This document shows positions 1 to 6,067 of a stretch of 6,080 nt of DNA, one piece after another. The position numbers were made by a program, and so were the translations under genes. Within the stretch, counting starts at the first letter, position 1, and the number at the start of each line of letters is the position of its first letter. The stretch lies in the NCBI GenBank assembly GCA_951800555.1, contig CATOJU010000064.1:1-6080 (forward strand), in the 5' to 3' direction. Under the pieces are notes generated by a model, which saw only the letters and a program-made list of their open reading frames with translations, had not been told where the DNA came from and made no database searches. The DNA is from an uncultured Rickettsiales bacterium (lineage in GTDB: Bacteria > Pseudomonadota > Alphaproteobacteria > Rickettsiales > UBA1997).

Positions 1-21
1 ATTTAAAATAGTTGAATTAAG

Positions 22-163
22 CTTCTATAAATATATATTAAAAATACAATTTACATTATATATTTTTAAAAAATTTTGACAAAAAAATATTTATGAAAAA
101 ACTTGAAAACTAAAAATTTTATATCTATAATTTAATTATTAATTTATGAAATATTTATAGAAG
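22..163. repeat. 13-bp perfect inverted repeat bracketing the gpmI promoter
   Basis: CTTCTATAAATAT at 22-34 has its exact reverse complement at 151-163, with 116 bases between the arms. The pair encloses the predicted promoter (103-131), and the right arm falls in the predicted 5' untranslated region, ending 12 bases before the Shine-Dalgarno. It could be a pair of operator half-sites, the scar or ends of a small mobile element, or chance in AT-rich DNA. The three G:C pairs in the arms make chance less likely but do not exclude it. The repeat itself is seen directly; any function is inference. Confidence 0.5.
103..131 (+). promoter_or_regulatory. Predicted sigma70-type promoter of gpmI
   Basis: TTGAAA (103-108) and TATAAT (126-131) are separated by exactly 17 bases, giving 5/6 and 6/6 matches to the -35 and -10 consensus at ideal spacing. 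Transcription would start near 138, leaving a leader of about 50 bases before the gpmI ATG. AT-rich DNA produces such boxes by chance, but the position and spacing are good. Confidence 0.55.
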
Positions 164-174
164 TGTTAATTAAC

Positions 175-178
175 AAGG
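175..178 (+). promoter_or_regulatory. Weak ribosome binding site of gpmI
   Basis: AAGG lies 10 bases before the ATG at 189. It is short, but it is one of only two recognisable Shine-Dalgarno-like sequences in the window, and it supports the start at 189. Confidence 0.4.
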
Positions 179-188
179 TAAAATAAAA

Positions 189-1730
189 ATGATAAATAAT
201 CAAACAGTATTATGTATATTAGATGGTTGGGGAATTCCGTTGATAGGAGAAGAAGAATATTCAGCAATAAATAAAGCAAAAACTCCATTTTTTGATTCTT
301 TATTGGCAAATTATCCAAACACGCAATTGGAGGCATCAGGTTTAAGTGTTGGTCTTCCAGATGGACAAATGGGTAATTCCGAAGTTGGTCATACAAGTAT
401 AGGAGCTGGGCGAGTTATTTTTCAGGACTTGCCAAAAATAAATAAAATTGTTTTAGATGGAAAAATGAAAAAAAATAAAATCCTAAAAGATTGTATTAAA
501 GTTGTTAAAAAAACTAAAGGAAATATTCATATTTTGGGACTATTTTCTGATGGTGGGGTTCACTCACATATAAATCACATAATAGATGTTGTAAAAGTTT
601 TAGCTAAGGAAAAAATTAATGTATTTATTCATTGCTTTTTAGATGGCAGAGATACGCCGCAAAAATCAGCTTTAAATTATTTACAAAAATTTAATGAAGA
701 AACTGAAAGGTTTGATAATGTTAAAATAGCAACTTTGAGCGGCAGATATTATGCTATGGATAGGGATAAAAATTGGGATAGAGTTAAAAAATCCTATGAT
801 GTTGTAGTAAATGGTGTAGATGAAGATTTTTCAATAAATCCCCAACATATAATAGAGGAATCTTATTTAAATGGCATTACGGATGAATTTATAGAACCAG
901 TAGCTGTAAATAATTATAAAGGTATGAAAGATGGTGATGCATTTATTTTTTGTAATTTTAGAGCAGACAGAGCTAGAGAGTTATCGCAAGCTTTAGGACA
1001 AGAAGAATTTGAAGGATTTAAAAGGGATAAAATTGTAAAATTTTCCTATAAAATTCAATTTACTGAATATTCAAAAGAACATAGTAAATATTTAAAAACT
1101 ATGTTTCCAGCAGATGAAATTAAAAAATCTTTAGGTGAAATAGTTTCTAAAAAAGGTTTAAAGCAATTAAGAATTGCGGAAACTGAAAAATATGCACATG
1201 TTACATTTTTCTTTAATGGTGGAGTAGAGAAAGAATTTGAAGGAGAGGATAGAATTTTAGTAAAATCACCTGCTGTTGCTACTTATGATTTACAACCGGA
1301 AATGTCTTGTAGAGAAGTTAATGCAAAATTAATTGAGGCTATTAAAAATAAAAAATATGATCTTTTAGTTGTAAATTTTGCAAATCCCGATATGGTGGGA
1401 CATACTGGAAGTATGGAAGCTACAATAAAAGCTATTGAAGCTATAGATGAAGAATTAAAAAAATTAGTTGAAACAGTTTTAGAAGAAAATGGGACTATTT
1501 TTATAACTGCTGACCATGGAAATGCTGAAAAAATGATAGATAAAGAAAAAAATCAACCTTGTACAACACATACTACAAATAAAGTTCCATTTATTGTTGT
1601 TAGTAATAATTTAAAAAATGTAAAATTAAGGGAAAAAGGAACACTTTGTGATATAGCCCCAACTATTTTAAAAAATATGAAATTATCAGTTCCTTTTGCT
1701 ATGGGTGGTAAAAGTCTATTAAAAAAATAA
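189..1730 (+). CDS. gpmI: 2,3-bisphosphoglycerate-independent phosphoglycerate mutase
   Basis: This cytoplasmic enzyme interconverts 3-phosphoglycerate and 2-phosphoglycerate in glycolysis and gluconeogenesis through a phosphoserine intermediate, using two metal ions (Mn2+ in the family). The 513-residue length is normal. The alkaline-phosphatase-like metal domain is split in the usual way: CILDGWG with metal ligand Asp12, then MGNSEVGH with the catalytic Ser64; later NPDMVGHTG (Asp400, His405), TADHGNAE (Asp442, His443) and His461 in TTHTT. The inserted transferase domain carries DGGVHSH (His125), DGRDTP (152-157), SGRYYAMDRD and FRADRAREL for substrate phosphate and carboxylate binding. All expected catalytic residues are present and there is no truncation. 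The ATG at 189 gives the family's usual N-terminus and has a promoter and weak Shine-Dalgarno upstream. It is probably monocistronic, since a strong hairpin terminator follows within ten bases and the next gene faces it. Confidence 0.97.
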   Translation: MINNQTVLCILDGWGIPLIGEEEYSAINKAKTPFFDSLLANYPNTQLEASGLSVGLPDGQMGNSEVGHTSIGAGRVIFQDLPKINKIVLDGKMKKNKILKDCIKVVKKTKGNIHILGLFSDGGVHSHINHIIDVVKVLAKEKINVFIHCFLDGRDTPQKSALNYLQKFNEETERFDNVKIATLSGRYYAMDRDKNWDRVKKSYDVVVNGVDEDFSINPQHIIEESYLNGITDEFIEPVAVNNYKGMKDGDAFIFCNFRADRARELSQALGQEEFEGFKRDKIVKFSYKIQFTEYSKEHSKYLKTMFPADEIKKSLGEIVSKKGLKQLRIAETEKYAHVTFFFNGGVEKEFEGEDRILVKSPAVATYDLQPEMSCREVNAKLIEAIKNKKYDLLVVNFANPDMVGHTGSMEATIKAIEAIDEELKKLVETVLEENGTIFITADHGNAEKMIDKEKNQPCTTHTTNKVPFIVVSNNLKNVKLREKGTLCDIAPTILKNMKLSVPFAMGGKSLLKK

Positions 1731-1735
1731 TATAT

Positions 1736-1774
1736 AATTATATGTATTAAATTTTAATACATATAATTTTTTTT
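1736..1774 (+). terminator. Rho-independent terminator of gpmI
   Basis: A 16-bp perfect stem (1736-1751 pairing with 1753-1768) is followed by a T-tract (1767-1774). The stem starts six bases after the gpmI stop. The nominal loop is one base, so the innermost pairs must open. The stem is almost wholly A:T, with a single G:C pair, as expected at this base composition. The A-rich 5' flank could also make it act on the opposite strand. Confidence 0.7.
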
Positions 1775-1840
1775 ATTATATGTTATTTTTGTTATAGTTT
1801 TTATTTCTTAACAATTTTTTTAAAATAAAAATTAATCTAT

Positions 1841-1879
1841 AAATTTGAGTTAATATTTTTTGTACTAACTCAAATTTTT
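1841..1879. terminator. Hairpin in the convergent gap, likely terminator for guaD
   Basis: A 12-bp perfect stem (1841-1852 with 1866-1877) surrounds a 13-base loop. It lies about 30 bases beyond the guaD stop on the minus strand and about 110 bases beyond gpmI. T runs on the plus-strand side (1875-1879) and A/T runs on the other side are compatible with bidirectional use. It contains more G:C than the gpmI hairpin. The rest of the gap (1775-1840) is AT-rich sequence in which I see nothing else. Confidence 0.5.
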
Positions 1880-1905
1880 AAAAAAATAAATATTAAAAAT
1901 TATAT

Positions 1906-2376
1906 TTAATATTCTACTTTATCAGTTTTTTTAGCCCATTCTTCAAAAACTTTTATAGCCGATTCTCTACCTAATTGTTCCATAGGTATAGATCTTTCAA
2001 ATTTATTCTTTTCAAATTCTTTATAAATAAAATCATCATCAAAATTTATATTTGCAGCATCTTCTTTTGTATTTGCATAATAAATTTTTTCAATTCTTGC
2101 CCAATAAATTGCAGCAAGACACATAGGACAAGGTTCGCAAGATGTATAAAGTTCACAACCACTTAAATCAAAAGTATTTAGTTTTTTGCAAGCGTTTCTT
2201 ATAGCTGTAATTTCAGCGTGAGCTGTTGGATCATTAGAACTTGTAACGTTATTAAAACCTTCTGCTATTATTTCATTATCTTTTACTATAATAGCTCCAA
2301 ATGGCCCGCCAAAATCATTTCTCATACCGAAAGATGATCTTTCTATCGCTTTTTCCATTAATTCTTCTTTGTTCAT
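1906..2376 (-). CDS. guaD: Guanine deaminase (cytidine-deaminase-fold, GuaD type)
   Basis: The enzyme hydrolyses guanine to xanthine and ammonia in purine salvage and catabolism, and is cytoplasmic. The 156-residue protein has the zinc motifs TAHAEITAIR (ligand His53, proton-shuttling Glu55) and SCEPCPMC (ligands Cys83 and Cys86). Sequence around these motifs (GGPFGAIIVKDNEIIAEG, NNVTSSNDPTAHAE, FDDDFIYKE) closely follows my memory of the Bacillus subtilis guanine deaminase, which also has 156 residues and ends in Glu-Tyr. In that enzyme the swapped C-terminal segment with Tyr156 closes the active site, and the same C-terminal KVEY is present here. This separates it from the tRNA adenosine deaminase TadA, which shares the HAE/PCxxC motifs but lacks the FDDDF segment and this tail. 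There is no clear Shine-Dalgarno before the ATG, though a promoter is predicted just upstream. It converges on gpmI and diverges from ybgC, so it is probably transcribed alone. Confidence 0.9.
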   Translation of the reverse strand: MNKEELMEKAIERSSFGMRNDFGGPFGAIIVKDNEIIAEGFNNVTSSNDPTAHAEITAIRNACKKLNTFDLSGCELYTSCEPCPMCLAAIYWARIEKIYYANTKEDAANINFDDDFIYKEFEKNKFERSIPMEQLGRESAIKVFEEWAKKTDKVEY

Positions 2377-2406
2377 TTTTGAATTATTTTTATTCTCTAA
2401 TATAGA

Positions 2407-2435
2407 ATTTTATAAATAATAATTGATTTTTTCAA
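2407..2435 (-). promoter_or_regulatory. Predicted promoter of guaD
   Basis: On the minus strand, TTGAAA (2435-2430) and TAAAAT (2412-2407) are separated by 17 bases, each one mismatch from consensus. Transcription would start near 2400, giving a short leader of about 25 bases before the guaD start at 2376. The AT-only background makes this moderately uncertain. I found no comparably good promoter for ybgC in the same 98-base divergent gap. Confidence 0.4.
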
Positions 2436-2474
2436 TATTAATTTTAAACTTTTATCAAAATAAATAATTTATTT

Positions 2475-2876
2475 ATGATTTTTGAAATTAAAAAAAGAGT
2501 TTGCTTTTCCGACACGGATGCAGCAGGTATAGTATATCACTCAAAATATTTAGATTTTTGTGAAGAAGCTAGATTGGAATTTTTTATTTCAACTGGTTAC
2601 ACCCAAAAAATATTAAAAGAGAAATTTAATTTAATATTTGTTTTAAAAAACTGTGAAGTTAATTTTCATAAACCAGCAAGAGTAGAAGATCTGTTAAAAG
2701 TTACCATTGAGGAAATGATTTTAAAACAGCCAGTAATTCTAATGAAACAAAATATATATTTAGAAAATACTTTATTAGTTTCTTGTAATTTAAGACTTGT
2801 TGCTTTAAATAATGAATTTAAGATAGTTAGAAAATTACCAAATGAAATCCAACAAATATGTGCTACCATATATTAA
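2475..2876 (+). CDS. ybgC: YbgC-type acyl-CoA thioesterase (4HBT hotdog fold)
   Basis: This is a hotdog-fold thioesterase of the YbgC/4-hydroxybenzoyl-CoA thioesterase family, which hydrolyses acyl-CoA or acyl-ACP thioesters. YbgC is usually encoded with the Tol-Pal envelope system in Gram-negatives and is linked to phospholipid metabolism. The 133 residues match the usual length (E. coli about 134). The signature DTDAAGIVYHSKYLDFCEEAR spans residues 13-33: Asp15 aligns with the catalytic aspartate of the family, and His22 and Tyr25 fall in the conserved VYHxxY. The later block NFHKPARVEDLL (64-74) is also typical. The ATG at 2475 gives the expected N-terminus, but no Shine-Dalgarno is visible. 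No tolQ or tolR follows. Instead the 3' end overlaps the response regulator by 19 bases, suggesting co-transcription. The exact in vivo substrate cannot be told from sequence. Confidence 0.9.
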   Translation: MIFEIKKRVCFSDTDAAGIVYHSKYLDFCEEARLEFFISTGYTQKILKEKFNLIFVLKNCEVNFHKPARVEDLLKVTIEEMILKQPVILMKQNIYLENTLLVSCNLRLVALNNEFKIVRKLPNEIQQICATIY

Positions 2877-3325
2877 TTATTGATGACGATGATAGAATAA
2901 GAGATTTACTAAAAAAATATTTAATTAAAAATGGTTTTTTAGTATCCAGTGTTTCTAATGCAGCAAAAGCTAGAAAAATTATGGAAAAATATATTTTTGA
3001 CCTAATGATAGTGGATTATATGATGCCTAATGAGAGCGGTATAGAGTTTTTAACAAGTATCAGAAAACAAGAAAATAATACGCCAGCTATAATGCTAACA
3101 GCATTAGGAGAAATAGAAAATAGAATTGAAGGATTAACTGCAGGAGCAGATGATTATTTGCCAAAACCATTTGAACCAAAAGAATTAGTTTTAAGAATAA
3201 ATAATATATTAAAAAGAATTAATAAAAATAATGGTGAAGATATATTTATTTTTGATGATTTTCAATTTAATATTAAAAAAAATGAATTATATAAAATTAA
3301 CAGATGTGGAAATAAAAATTTTTAA
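2858..3325 (+). CDS. Receiver-domain half of the response regulator
   Basis: This 155-codon frame encodes a complete phosphoacceptor receiver domain: acidic pair Asp9/Asp10 in LIIDDDDRIR, phosphorylation site Asp53 in MIVDYMMP, Thr81 in IMLTALGE, and Lys103 in DDYLPKPFEP. From about residue 121 it runs through the linker and first strand of the DNA-binding domain (FDDFQFNIKKNELYK), then leaves frame and ends after about nine unrelated residues. The start codon overlaps the last 19 bases of ybgC and has no visible Shine-Dalgarno, so translation is probably coupled. If translated as it stands, it would give a receiver-only protein that could still accept phosphate but not bind DNA. It may be only the 5' part of a pseudogene. 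Confidence 0.65.
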   Translation: MCYHILIIDDDDRIRDLLKKYLIKNGFLVSSVSNAAKARKIMEKYIFDLMIVDYMMPNESGIEFLTSIRKQENNTPAIMLTALGEIENRIEGLTAGADDYLPKPFEPKELVLRINNILKRINKNNGEDIFIFDDFQFNIKKNELYKINRCGNKNF

Positions 3326-3512
3326 TATTTTTGTTAAAAATGCGAATATTATATTAACAAGAGAAGAATTATGTAATTTACTAGATAATGTTATAAATGA
3401 AAGAACTATTGATGTACAAATAACCAGATTAAGAAAAAAAATTGAAAACGAACCAAAAAATCCAAAATTTTTAAAAACTATAAGAAATAAAGGATATTTA
3501 TTTAGTATTTAA
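3282..3512 (+). CDS. Winged-helix DNA-binding half of the response regulator (fragment)
   Basis: This frame encodes the trans_reg_C (OmpR/PhoB-type) winged helix: LTDVEIKIFNIFVKNANIILTREEL, the recognition-helix region ERTIDVQITRLRKKIE (3399-3446), and the closing wing FLKTIRNKGYLFSI. It carries no deletion after the LTD motif. The first in-frame ATG next to homologous sequence is at 3282, inside the A8 run; an earlier one at 3231 would add only residues that overlap the receiver frame and resemble nothing. Neither has a Shine-Dalgarno. Independent expression is doubtful, and it is best read as the 3' part of the frameshifted gene. Confidence 0.45.
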   Translation: MNYIKLTDVEIKIFNIFVKNANIILTREELCNLLDNVINERTIDVQITRLRKKIENEPKNPKFLKTIRNKGYLFSI

Positions 3513-3552
3513 AAAAAATTCTTGATTTTTATAAATTATTTTAATAATTAAG

Positions 3553-3580
3553 TAATAATTATTATATAATTAATAATTAT
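3553..3580. repeat. AT-only repeat region before the restriction gene
   Basis: TAATAATTAT occurs at 3553-3562 and again at 3571-3580, and its reverse complement lies at 3555-3564, so the segment can also fold on itself. The whole stretch 3525-3583 contains almost no G or C. It could be a weak terminator for the upstream unit or a DNA-unwinding or protein-binding site, but low complexity makes chance repeats likely. Confidence 0.3.
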
Positions 3581-3587
3581 TTTGGGA
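3565..3587 (+). promoter_or_regulatory. Possible -10 box and ribosome binding site of the restriction gene
   Basis: A perfect TATAAT lies at 3565-3570, but the sequence 17 bases upstream (TAATAA) is a poor -35 element. GGGA at 3584-3587 is five bases before the ATG at 3593 and is the only G-rich spot in the gap, so it supports that start. A separate promoter for this gene is plausible but weakly supported. Confidence 0.3.
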
Positions 3588-3592
3588 TAAAT

Positions 3593-6067
3593 ATGACTTT
3601 CAAGAATGAAAGAGAGGGGCAGATGGAGTTCTACTCTTTATTAAAAAAAATTGATGGTACCATACCAGAATATGGAGATTTTACCGATGGTATCATAAAG
3701 GGGACTATTCTTGAATTTAAGTTAAAAATTGATAACATCAATGCAACATTATCGCAAACAATAAAATATTTATCCAGAAAAAGAAATAATGGAGGAGATA
3801 TTCCTTCGCAAATTTTATTAATATCTTTAAACGAAGAAAAAGCTTTTTTATTTAATTCTGAAAATTTTTTAAAAGAAATAGAAAATCAATATACAGGTTC
3901 TGCTAGTACAAATAATAATTCATTTTTTACAAATATAAAGCCTAAAGAAATAAATTATAAAAATAACTTAATTGAAATTGTAAATATTTTAAAAAATGAA
4001 AAATACCTAAAAGTTCACATAGATTTATTTTGTGTATATGGTTATGCTAAAAAGTTTTATAGCGAAAATTCAAAAAGAACAAAAATTGATTTTTTTAATG
4101 AGTTAAGAAATCCAAAAATATTAAATATTTATAAATGGGAAGGAAAAGACGAAGATTTTAAATATATTATGGACTGTTTAAATGATAGCCAACATAAAAA
4201 AGAACTTGGAGCCTTCTATACCCCAAAGGAATATGTTAGGTTATCAACTAAAATGGTTAGAGAAGCAATAAAAAGAATTAAAGAGGAAACAACTAATGAT
4301 TATATAATTTTAGATAGATGTGCCGGTACAGGGAATTTAGAACAATTTTTAACAGATAAAGATATAGATGAAATTACTATTGAGGAATTAGATAATTACT
4401 TAGACGAAGAAACAAAAGAAAAATATTTACAAAGTTTAGATAAAATATTATTGTTGCTATCAAAAGAAAAAAATATTGACAAAATAACATTAGGAGAATT
4501 AAAAGATTATGAAGGAGATATTAAAATAAGAGATTATTTTTTTGATAATGAATTATCCCATTGCATAGTTAATACATATGAATTAAAAGAATGGATTGTC
4601 TTGAATAATCTTATTGGAAATAAAGTAAGAATGATTATTCCACCGCCGGGTAATATAAAAAAAGATGAGAGTTTAGTTTCTGGTGGTGATGCTTTAAGTG
4701 AATATTTTGTAACTGGTCAATATAATCTAGATGAAATTCAAAATCAGAAAAATATTAAAGAATATTTTGATTGTATAAGAAAATTAAATAGTTATGTAAG
4801 TGATGAAAAAATAAATGTGATAATTTTGGAAAATCCACCGTTTAGAGATACCACTACAAATTCAAATGGAAAAGCTTCAAAAGGTTTTACAAATTTTGTA
4901 AAAAATGAAATGAAACGAAATGGTATAAAAGGTTCTATACTTAATGATTTATCAAATCAATTTATTTGGTCAGCACAAAATTATTACTTGAAAAAAAGAA
5001 ATGATTATTTTATATTATTTAGCCCCGTAAAATATTTTAAATCTTGTAATCTATGTAATAAAGCTTTTATTGATGGATATCTATTAAATAGAAAGCATTT
5101 TCACGCAACTGCAAGCACTATAAGTTTAATTTTATGGCAAAATATAAATAGGCAACAGGAAGAATTTGAATTAAAAGCTTATGATATAAATAAAAATGAA
5201 AAAATGGAGTTTTTAAATAAAATAAAAATTAAAAAAGTTTATAAAAAATTTATAATATATAAAGATAAAAGAATATTTAATAATGATGATATAGGCATTT
5301 GTTGTAATTCAGCTGGGTATGAAGAAAATAATAAAAAACATAATAAAAGACCATTATATAATAAAAATATAGTTGGATTTTTGGATTGTCACAGTTTTGG
5401 AATAGATCCAAAAGTTAGAAACTTAACAAGATGTATAAATTACCAGTCTTTAACACAATGTTATGGTTTTTATCTCCGTTCTGACAATTACATCACAAAA
5501 CTCCCTTTATTCTGTGCTAAACTTTACCCTCAAGAAAACTGGTATGAAAAAAACATTTATTTTACAACAGCAGACAAAGGTGAAGAATATTTACAAGATA
5601 AAGATTTATTAAAGTATTGTTTTATTTATACTTGTCTTTGTAGACAAAATAAATGCATTTCATTTAATGGTAGTGATGGTAGATTTTATAAAAATGAATT
5701 ATGTTTTAATGAAAATACTATAGCTATTAATGATTTAAAGACTTTTGAATTAAATAATAATGAAGAAGAATTGATGAAAATATGGGCTGATATTTTAAAA
5801 GAAGCAAAGAAAACTAAAAATTATAATAAAGAATTTACCTATGGTTTATATCAAATTGATGAAGAATTAAATTCTTATTATAAACTTGATATAAATGGTA
5901 ATAAAGTTTATTCTAATAATAAGAATTATTCAAATAAAAATAATAGCCGTATCTATTATGATTATGTAAATTTAAATGGTAATATCAATGTTTTAAAGGA
6001 AAAATTAAAACAATATTATAAAAATTATATACAGAATAAGTTGTTTGAGTATGAATTATTGAAATAA
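3593..6067 (+). CDS. Type IIG-like restriction enzyme / N6-adenine methyltransferase fusion
   Basis: This 824-residue protein appears to combine DNA cleavage, adenine-N6 methylation and target recognition in one chain, protecting the cell against foreign DNA. The N-terminal region has a PD-(D/E)xK-like nuclease motif: Asp32, then Glu41-x-Lys43 in TILEFKLK, with a following Gln55. The methyltransferase core shows motif X GAFYTP (206-211), motif I ILDRCAGTGNLE (239-250) for S-adenosylmethionine, a probable motif II acidic residue Glu330, and motif IV NPPF (414-417), the catalytic N6-adenine signature. The C-terminal third contains blocks I associate with this family (YFTTADKGEEY at 656-666, NGSDGRFYKNELC at 692-704) and probably includes the target-recognition domain. 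All key residues are intact. Unusual points are a repeat-containing insertion at about residues 255-317 and patches of C-ending codons. GGGA before the ATG at 3593 supports this start; Met11 (3623), with a G-rich stretch before it, is an alternative. No separate specificity or nuclease gene is seen. The recognition sequence cannot be predicted here. Confidence 0.85.
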   Translation: MTFKNEREGQMEFYSLLKKIDGTIPEYGDFTDGIIKGTILEFKLKIDNINATLSQTIKYLSRKRNNGGDIPSQILLISLNEEKAFLFNSENFLKEIENQYTGSASTNNNSFFTNIKPKEINYKNNLIEIVNILKNEKYLKVHIDLFCVYGYAKKFYSENSKRTKIDFFNELRNPKILNIYKWEGKDEDFKYIMDCLNDSQHKKELGAFYTPKEYVRLSTKMVREAIKRIKEETTNDYIILDRCAGTGNLEQFLTDKDIDEITIEELDNYLDEETKEKYLQSLDKILLLLSKEKNIDKITLGELKDYEGDIKIRDYFFDNELSHCIVNTYELKEWIVLNNLIGNKVRMIIPPPGNIKKDESLVSGGDALSEYFVTGQYNLDEIQNQKNIKEYFDCIRKLNSYVSDEKINVIILENPPFRDTTTNSNGKASKGFTNFVKNEMKRNGIKGSILNDLSNQFIWSAQNYYLKKRNDYFILFSPVKYFKSCNLCNKAFIDGYLLNRKHFHATASTISLILWQNINRQQEEFELKAYDINKNEKMEFLNKIKIKKVYKKFIIYKDKRIFNNDDIGICCNSAGYEENNKKHNKRPLYNKNIVGFLDCHSFGIDPKVRNLTRCINYQSLTQCYGFYLRSDNYITKLPLFCAKLYPQENWYEKNIYFTTADKGEEYLQDKDLLKYCFIYTCLCRQNKCISFNGSDGRFYKNELCFNENTIAINDLKTFELNNNEEELMKIWADILKEAKKTKNYNKEFTYGLYQIDEELNSYYKLDINGNKVYSNNKNYSNKNNSRIYYDYVNLNGNINVLKEKLKQYYKNYIQNKLFEYELLK

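Larger units (their letters stand above)
2858..3512 (+). pseudogene. Frameshifted PetR/OmpR-family response regulator
   Basis: The two halves of an OmpR-family two-component response regulator lie in different frames: an intact receiver domain in the frame opening at 2858 (stop 3323-3325), and a winged-helix DNA-binding domain in the +1 frame, ending at 3512. Joining ...FQFNIKKNELYK to LTDVEIKIFNIF... restores the family's reading order. The junction is near 3285-3300. Related alphaproteobacterial proteins, as I recall them, have about eight residues between the REL-like and LTD motifs, whereas only about two fit here. A single small deletion (of the 3n+2 type, for example 17 bases) would explain both the shift and the short linker. 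The A8 run at 3275-3282 is an alternative site of insertion, slippage or sequencing error. Both halves otherwise keep their conserved residues, so the break is recent, rescued by slippage, or artefactual. The alphaproteobacterial PetR resemblance is from memory of the family. Confidence 0.75.

Noticed and set aside
76..81. Perfect TTGACA -35 hexamer
   Set aside because: No acceptable -10 box lies 16-18 bases downstream; the TTGAAA/TATAAT pair at 103-131 is the better promoter.
166..396. Minus-strand open frame of 76 codons opposite the start of gpmI
   Set aside because: It lies within well-conserved gpmI sequence, has a low-complexity Leu/Ile-rich translation and no Shine-Dalgarno, and is a shadow frame.
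1975..2166. Plus-strand open frame opposite guaD
   Set aside because: It is fully antisense to a confidently identified gene and its Phe/Ile/Lys-rich translation resembles nothing.
1906..2376. TadA tRNA adenosine deaminase
   Set aside because: The zinc motifs are shared, but the FDDDF segment, NNVTSSNDP block and C-terminal Glu-Tyr tail match guanine deaminase.
2666..2869. Minus-strand open frame opposite ybgC
   Set aside because: It is antisense to conserved thioesterase sequence with no supporting signals.
189..6067. Possible recoding of TGA as tryptophan, as in some AT-rich symbionts
   Set aside because: All tryptophans in conserved positions are TGG and no in-frame TGA interrupts or is needed by any gene. 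TGA is simply not used as a stop here.
3593..6067. BREX PglX or a type I HsdM subunit as identity for the large methyltransferase
   Set aside because: No other BREX or type I genes are present, and the N-terminal D...ExK motif with the C-terminal blocks fits a self-contained type IIG-like enzyme better.
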